From: Flavobacteriales bacterium UBA7519
Lineage (GTDB): Bacteria; Bacteroidota; Bacteroidia; Flavobacteriales; Weeksellaceae
NCBI GenBank assembly: GCA_002476905.1
Contig: DLND01000132.1
Coordinates: 1,036-26,449, forward strand
Direction of reading: 5' to 3'
Length of the DNA: 25,414 bases
Below the pieces are notes generated by a model that made no database searches, was not told where the DNA came from, and saw nothing but the letters and a program-made list of their open reading frames with translations. Below are positions 22,579-25,414 of this stretch, one piece after another. The position numbers were made by a program, and so were the translations under genes. Position 1 is the first letter of the stretch; the number at the start of each line of letters is the position of its first letter.

Positions 22579-23424
22579 ATTTTTTATTTTTCTATTAAAT
22601 ACGTATCCGATTCCAAAATTAACTTGGTAGAATACAAAGTCCTGACTCGCTTTATCAGGCTTATTATTAAGTGTAGTTTTGATATCCGGCATATTGATAT
22701 ACCCAAATTTTCCTTCTACTCTTGCCATCCAATGATTCCAGAAAACAGCATTGATACTAGTTCTCGCATCCAATCCGAATCCTGCTAAATGGTATCTGTC
22801 ACTTCTTTCGTTTCCAAAAAGCTTAACGTTACTTTTCGGCATCAGAGCACCAATACCGCCTCCGTAAGCCCAAAACATATTAAAATCTTTTTTGGATAAT
22901 ACGTTTTTGTATTTTTCCAGACCTAGATTGATATAATTAAGCCCATCGGTATGTTCAAATGTCAAAAACTGCTCATCCGATAAATTAACCTGACCATTTT
23001 GAACCATTCCTGCATAAGTTGGGTCTGAAATATGACCATCAATATTTACCGTCTGATTCTGGTCCATTACATATTTCATATGGTCTTGTGCGATTACAAG
23101 AGCCAAATTATCCTTAATAAAATAAGCCAATCTAAAATTGAATTGCGGAATCGAAAGTCTGGTTGGATCGATGTAAGCCATACTTAATTCAGATGGTCTG
23201 TCGTGAGCAACTACATTATTCAAAGTAAAATCATAACCATTTCCTTTGAAACGGATATCAGAATTACTAAATCCCGCTCTGTTCCAACCCCAAAAAACGA
23301 ACATTGTTCCCTTGGAAAACTTAGATTGGTTATATCCGGAATTATCAACTGTTTCTTCATTTTGTCCAAACAGCATTGTTGTTCCAACAAAAAATACAAA
23401 AACTAATTCAAAGAACTTCTTCAT
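22576..23424 (-). CDS. Predicted exported outer-membrane beta-barrel protein inside the nuo operon
   Basis: I do not recognise a named family. The 282-residue protein has a signal peptide (KKFFELVFVFFVGTTMLFG, probably cut before QNEE). After it come repeated alternating aromatic/polar strands such as MFVFWGWNRAGF, NFRLAYFIKDNLALVIAQ and FNMFWAYGGGIGALMP. It ends in a strand plus basic tail (NFGIGYVFNRKIKN), as for an outer-membrane barrel of 8-12 strands. It has no Cys and no cofactor motif, so it is not a complex I subunit. It lies between nuoF and nuoG on the same strand, with a 34-nt gap after nuoF filled mainly by a palindrome, and a hairpin at its end. It must be crossed by operon transcription unless transcripts are ended or cut there. 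Expression may be tuned separately. Confidence 0.75.
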   Translation of the reverse strand: MKKFFELVFVFFVGTTMLFGQNEETVDNSGYNQSKFSKGTMFVFWGWNRAGFSNSDIRFKGNGYDFTLNNVVAHDRPSELSMAYIDPTRLSIPQFNFRLAYFIKDNLALVIAQDHMKYVMDQNQTVNIDGHISDPTYAGMVQNGQVNLSDEQFLTFEHTDGLNYINLGLEKYKNVLSKKDFNMFWAYGGGIGALMPKSNVKLFGNERSDRYHLAGFGLDARTSINAVFWNHWMARVEGKFGYINMPDIKTTLNNKPDKASQDFVFYQVNFGIGYVFNRKIKN

Positions 23425-23433
23425 TATCTTATT

Positions 23434-23453
23434 GAATTTGAAAATTCAAATTC
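23434..23453. promoter_or_regulatory. Perfect palindrome between nuoF and the outer-membrane-type gene
   Basis: GAATTTGAA (23434-23442) and TTCAAATTC (23445-23453) are exact reverse complements separated by two bases. They fill 20 of the 34 nt between the nuoF stop and the next start codon. It could be a protein-binding operator or an mRNA hairpin. No T run follows on the coding strand, so a terminator is unlikely. Confidence 0.55.
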
Positions 23454-23458
23454 TTTTC

Positions 23459-24814
23459 TTAATTGTTAGCCACTGCTGGTATTGGGTCAGCGTAGTTGGC
23501 GATTCCGTAATTTTGAGTCTGGCAAAGTTCCGGATTGTTAACGTGCCATTCGAACTCATCTCTGAAGTGTCTGATAGCAGCAGCAACCGGCCAAGCAGCA
23601 GCATCTCCCAAAGGACAAATGGTATTACCTTCGATTTTTCTCTGGATATCCCAAAGTAAATCAATGTCTTCCATTTTACCTTCTCCTTTTTCTATTTTTT
23701 TCAAGATTTTGTACATCCAACCTGTTCCTTCACGGCAAGGTGTACATTGTCCACAACTCTCGTGGTTGTAGAATCTTGCTAAAGTCATTGTATGATTCAC
23801 CACACATTGGTCTTCATCCAAAACAATAAATCCACCTGAACCCATCATTGTTCCGGTCGCAAAGCCACCGTCAGCAAGGGATTCATAATTCATATATCTT
23901 GGTTCACCATTGATGGTTTTCAATAATAAATTGGCTGGGACAATTGGAACAGAACTTCCACCAGGAATACAAGCTTTCAGCTTTTTACCGTTCGGGATTC
24001 CACCACAATATTCATCAGAATAAATAAATTCTTCAACCGTAATCGTCATGTCGATTTCATAAACGCCTGGTTTGTTGATATTACCACAAGCAGAAATCAA
24101 TTTAGTTCCTGTTGACCTTCCTACACCAATTTTGGCATATTCAGCACCACCAATTTCGATGATTGGAACAACTGCTGCGATAGACTCAACATTGTTTACC
24201 ACTGTTGGTCTTTCCCAAAGTCCTTTTACAGCTGGGAAAGGTGGCTTCAATCTTGGATTTCCTCTTCTTCCTTCAAGAGATTCAAGAAGAGCCGTTTCTT
24301 CACCGCAAATGTAAGCACCAGCACCTCTCTGGACATAAATTTCCAAATCGAAACCAGTTCCTAAGATATTTTTTCCAAGAAATCCTGCAGCTTTCGCTTC
24401 TTCGATGGCTTCTTCCAAAATATCCGGAATCCAAGAATATTCTCCTCTTATATATATATAGGATGTATTGGAACCTAAAGTGTAAGACGAAATTAACATT
24501 CCTTCAATCAAAAGATGAGGAAGAAACTCCATTAGATATCTGTCTTTGAAAGTCCCTGGTTCAGATTCATCAGCATTCACTACCAAATGTCTTGGAACAC
24601 CTTCTGGCTTAGCGAGGAAACTCCACTTCATTCCGGTAGGGAAGCCTGCGCCACCACGACCACGAAGTCCGGAAGTTTTAACTTCTTCCAAGATTTCTTC
24701 AGGTTTCATTTTAAGAGCTTTTTCCGCTGCTTCGTAACCACCGTGCTTACGGTAAGTTTCGAAATATCGGATTCCCTCTATATGTGCATTTTTAAGTAAA
24801 AGTTTTTTACTCAT
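23459..24814 (-). CDS. nuoF: NADH-quinone oxidoreductase subunit F (NADH- and FMN-binding)
   Basis: NuoF binds NADH and FMN and carries cluster N3: electrons enter complex I here. The 451-residue protein has the glycine-rich flavin/NADH loop GRGGAGFPTG (52-61) and the second loop GAGAYICGEETALLESLEG (164-182). The [4Fe-4S] ligands are C354, C357 and C360 in ESCGQCTPCREG and C400 in TICPLGDAA. The length matches E. coli NuoF (445). It is separated from nuoE by 64 nt with a 7-bp-periodic tract and followed by a foreign-looking outer-membrane-type gene instead of nuoG. Confidence 0.97.
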   Translation of the reverse strand: MSKKLLLKNAHIEGIRYFETYRKHGGYEAAEKALKMKPEEILEEVKTSGLRGRGGAGFPTGMKWSFLAKPEGVPRHLVVNADESEPGTFKDRYLMEFLPHLLIEGMLISSYTLGSNTSYIYIRGEYSWIPDILEEAIEEAKAAGFLGKNILGTGFDLEIYVQRGAGAYICGEETALLESLEGRRGNPRLKPPFPAVKGLWERPTVVNNVESIAAVVPIIEIGGAEYAKIGVGRSTGTKLISACGNINKPGVYEIDMTITVEEFIYSDEYCGGIPNGKKLKACIPGGSSVPIVPANLLLKTINGEPRYMNYESLADGGFATGTMMGSGGFIVLDEDQCVVNHTMTLARFYNHESCGQCTPCREGTGWMYKILKKIEKGEGKMEDIDLLWDIQRKIEGNTICPLGDAAAWPVAAAIRHFRDEFEWHVNNPELCQTQNYGIANYADPIPAVANN

Positions 24815-24825
24815 CGTTTATAAAA

Positions 24826-24860
24826 GCTTATAGCAATTGGCTTATGGCTTTTTGCTTAGT
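24826..24860. repeat. Five-unit degenerate 7-bp repeat between nuoE and nuoF
   Basis: The plus strand reads GCTTATA, GCAATTG, GCTTATG, GCTTTTT, GCTTAGT. All five begin with GC and four with GCTT. It has a different base sequence from the TAGA/GATTTTA tracts but the same period and the same type of location. Confidence 0.7.
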
Positions 24861-24878
24861 TATTATCTCAATTAATTA

Positions 24879-25388
24879 TTAACCTAAATCAATCGCTCCT
24901 TGTCTGCAGAGATCGATAATTTCGTCAACTTTTTCTATTGTCAAATTTTCGTGGTAGAATTTCCCCAACTGCATCATTGGTGCATATCCGCAAGCTCCTA
25001 GACATTCGGCAGGCTTCAAAGTAAATAATCCGTCTTCAGAAGTTCCACCGTCTTTGATGTTTAGTTTTGTGCGAATGTGGTTAAGGATATTATCGCTTCC
25101 ATTTAACATACAAGGTCCAGTTCTGCATACTTCCAAAACATATTTGCCAACTGGCTTCATATTAAACATCGTATAGAATGTTGCCACTTCATACACTTCA
25201 ATCGGCGTAATGTTTAACAGTTCAGCTACATAATCCATAACTGGAACAGCCAACCAGCCTCCAAATTCTTTCTGTGCAATATGCAATACCGGAATCAAAG
25301 CAGATTTTTGTCTGCCTTCTGGATATCTTGCAATTATTTTATGAACCTGTTCTAAGCTTTCAGGTTTAAAAGCAATTGTTTCGCTCAT
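24879..25388 (-). CDS. nuoE: NADH-quinone oxidoreductase subunit E
   Basis: NuoE carries the [2Fe-2S] cluster N1a beside the flavin of NuoF. The 169-residue protein has a helical N-terminus and a thioredoxin-like C-terminal domain with cluster ligands C88 and C93 (EVCRTGPCML) and C129 and C133 (ECLGACGYAP). VYEVATFYTMFNMKPVGKY before them is the conserved family segment. The length matches E. coli NuoE (166). The ATG is at 25386-25388; upstream only 26 nt of repeat-like spacer is visible. The preceding nuo genes (A-D) are expected beyond the window. Confidence 0.97.
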   Translation of the reverse strand: MSETIAFKPESLEQVHKIIARYPEGRQKSALIPVLHIAQKEFGGWLAVPVMDYVAELLNITPIEVYEVATFYTMFNMKPVGKYVLEVCRTGPCMLNGSDNILNHIRTKLNIKDGGTSEDGLFTLKPAECLGACGYAPMMQLGKFYHENLTIEKVDEIIDLCRQGAIDLG

Positions 25389-25395
25389 ATTTAAA

Positions 25396-25414
25396 GATTT
25401 TAGATTTTAGATTT
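25396..25414. repeat. Tandem 7-bp repeat upstream of nuoE, cut by the window end
   Basis: The plus strand reads GATTTTA, GATTTTA, GATTT and then the window ends. This is the same 7-mer as at 22481-22507 and begins 8 nt before the nuoE start, exactly as that tract begins 8 nt before nuoG. Confidence 0.8.

Noticed and set aside
1..25414. CRISPR array, tRNA, rRNA, insertion sequence, integrase or prophage genes.
   Set aside because: No regularly spaced exact repeats with unique spacers, no cloverleaf-like sequence and no transposase or recombinase motif was seen on either strand. The tandem 7-mers are too short and have no spacers.

Overview
The window looks like chromosomal core genome of a member of the Bacteroidota, most likely a Chryseobacterium-like flavobacterium (Weeksellaceae). 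The reasons are an AT-rich composition, a PorP/SprF-type protein (the family is tied to type IX secretion and gliding in this phylum), Bacteroidota-restricted families (DUF3822, a DUF5715-like enzyme, the LuxE-like acyltransferase), a short NuoG without its molybdopterin domain, candidate promoters of the TAnnTTTG type, and 7-bp-periodic intergenic tracts. The genus is an inference from overall protein resemblance.

Layout, left to right. 1-507: the 3' part of a PorP/SprF-family gene. 590-2776: hemW (heme chaperone) and murI (glutamate racemase), both apparently starting at TTG, separated by a 231-nt spacer rich in dispersed-repeat modules. 2903-4792 (minus strand): a DUF3822 gene, rsmD and a secreted glucosaminidase-like gene. 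4939-9941 (plus strand): a compact series of exported thioredoxin-fold protein, DUF3575-type membrane protein, small two-helix membrane protein, lpxH (lipid A synthesis), a LuxE-like adenylate-forming enzyme, a DUF5715/M15-like zinc peptidase and a PD-(D/E)XK-like protein. 9989-13750: aqpZ (minus), a luciferase-like flavin oxidoreductase (plus) and an exported CocE/NonD hydrolase (minus), with clear hairpin terminators between the convergent pairs. 13959-25414 (minus strand): most of the complex I operon, nuoE-nuoF-[outer-membrane-type gene]-nuoG-nuoH-nuoI-nuoJ-nuoK-nuoL-nuoM-nuoN, ending at a strong terminator. nuoA-nuoD are not in the window and would be expected beyond the right edge.

How the genes work together: the nuo genes encode the NADH-input module (NuoE, F, G), the connecting NuoI and the whole membrane arm (NuoH, J, K, L, M, N) of a proton-pumping NADH:quinone oxidoreductase. 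LpxH, MurI, the glucosaminidase-like protein and the M15-like peptidase serve the cell envelope. HemW and RsmD are housekeeping.

I found no convincing new defence, mobile or secretion system. I see no insertion sequence, integrase, CRISPR array, tRNA or rRNA. The most unusual structure is a predicted exported beta-barrel gene lodged inside the complex I operon between nuoF and nuoG, with a near-perfect palindrome before it and a hairpin after it. A second theme is a set of degenerate 7-bp-periodic tracts at several gene junctions. No gene-free stretch exceeds 300 bases.
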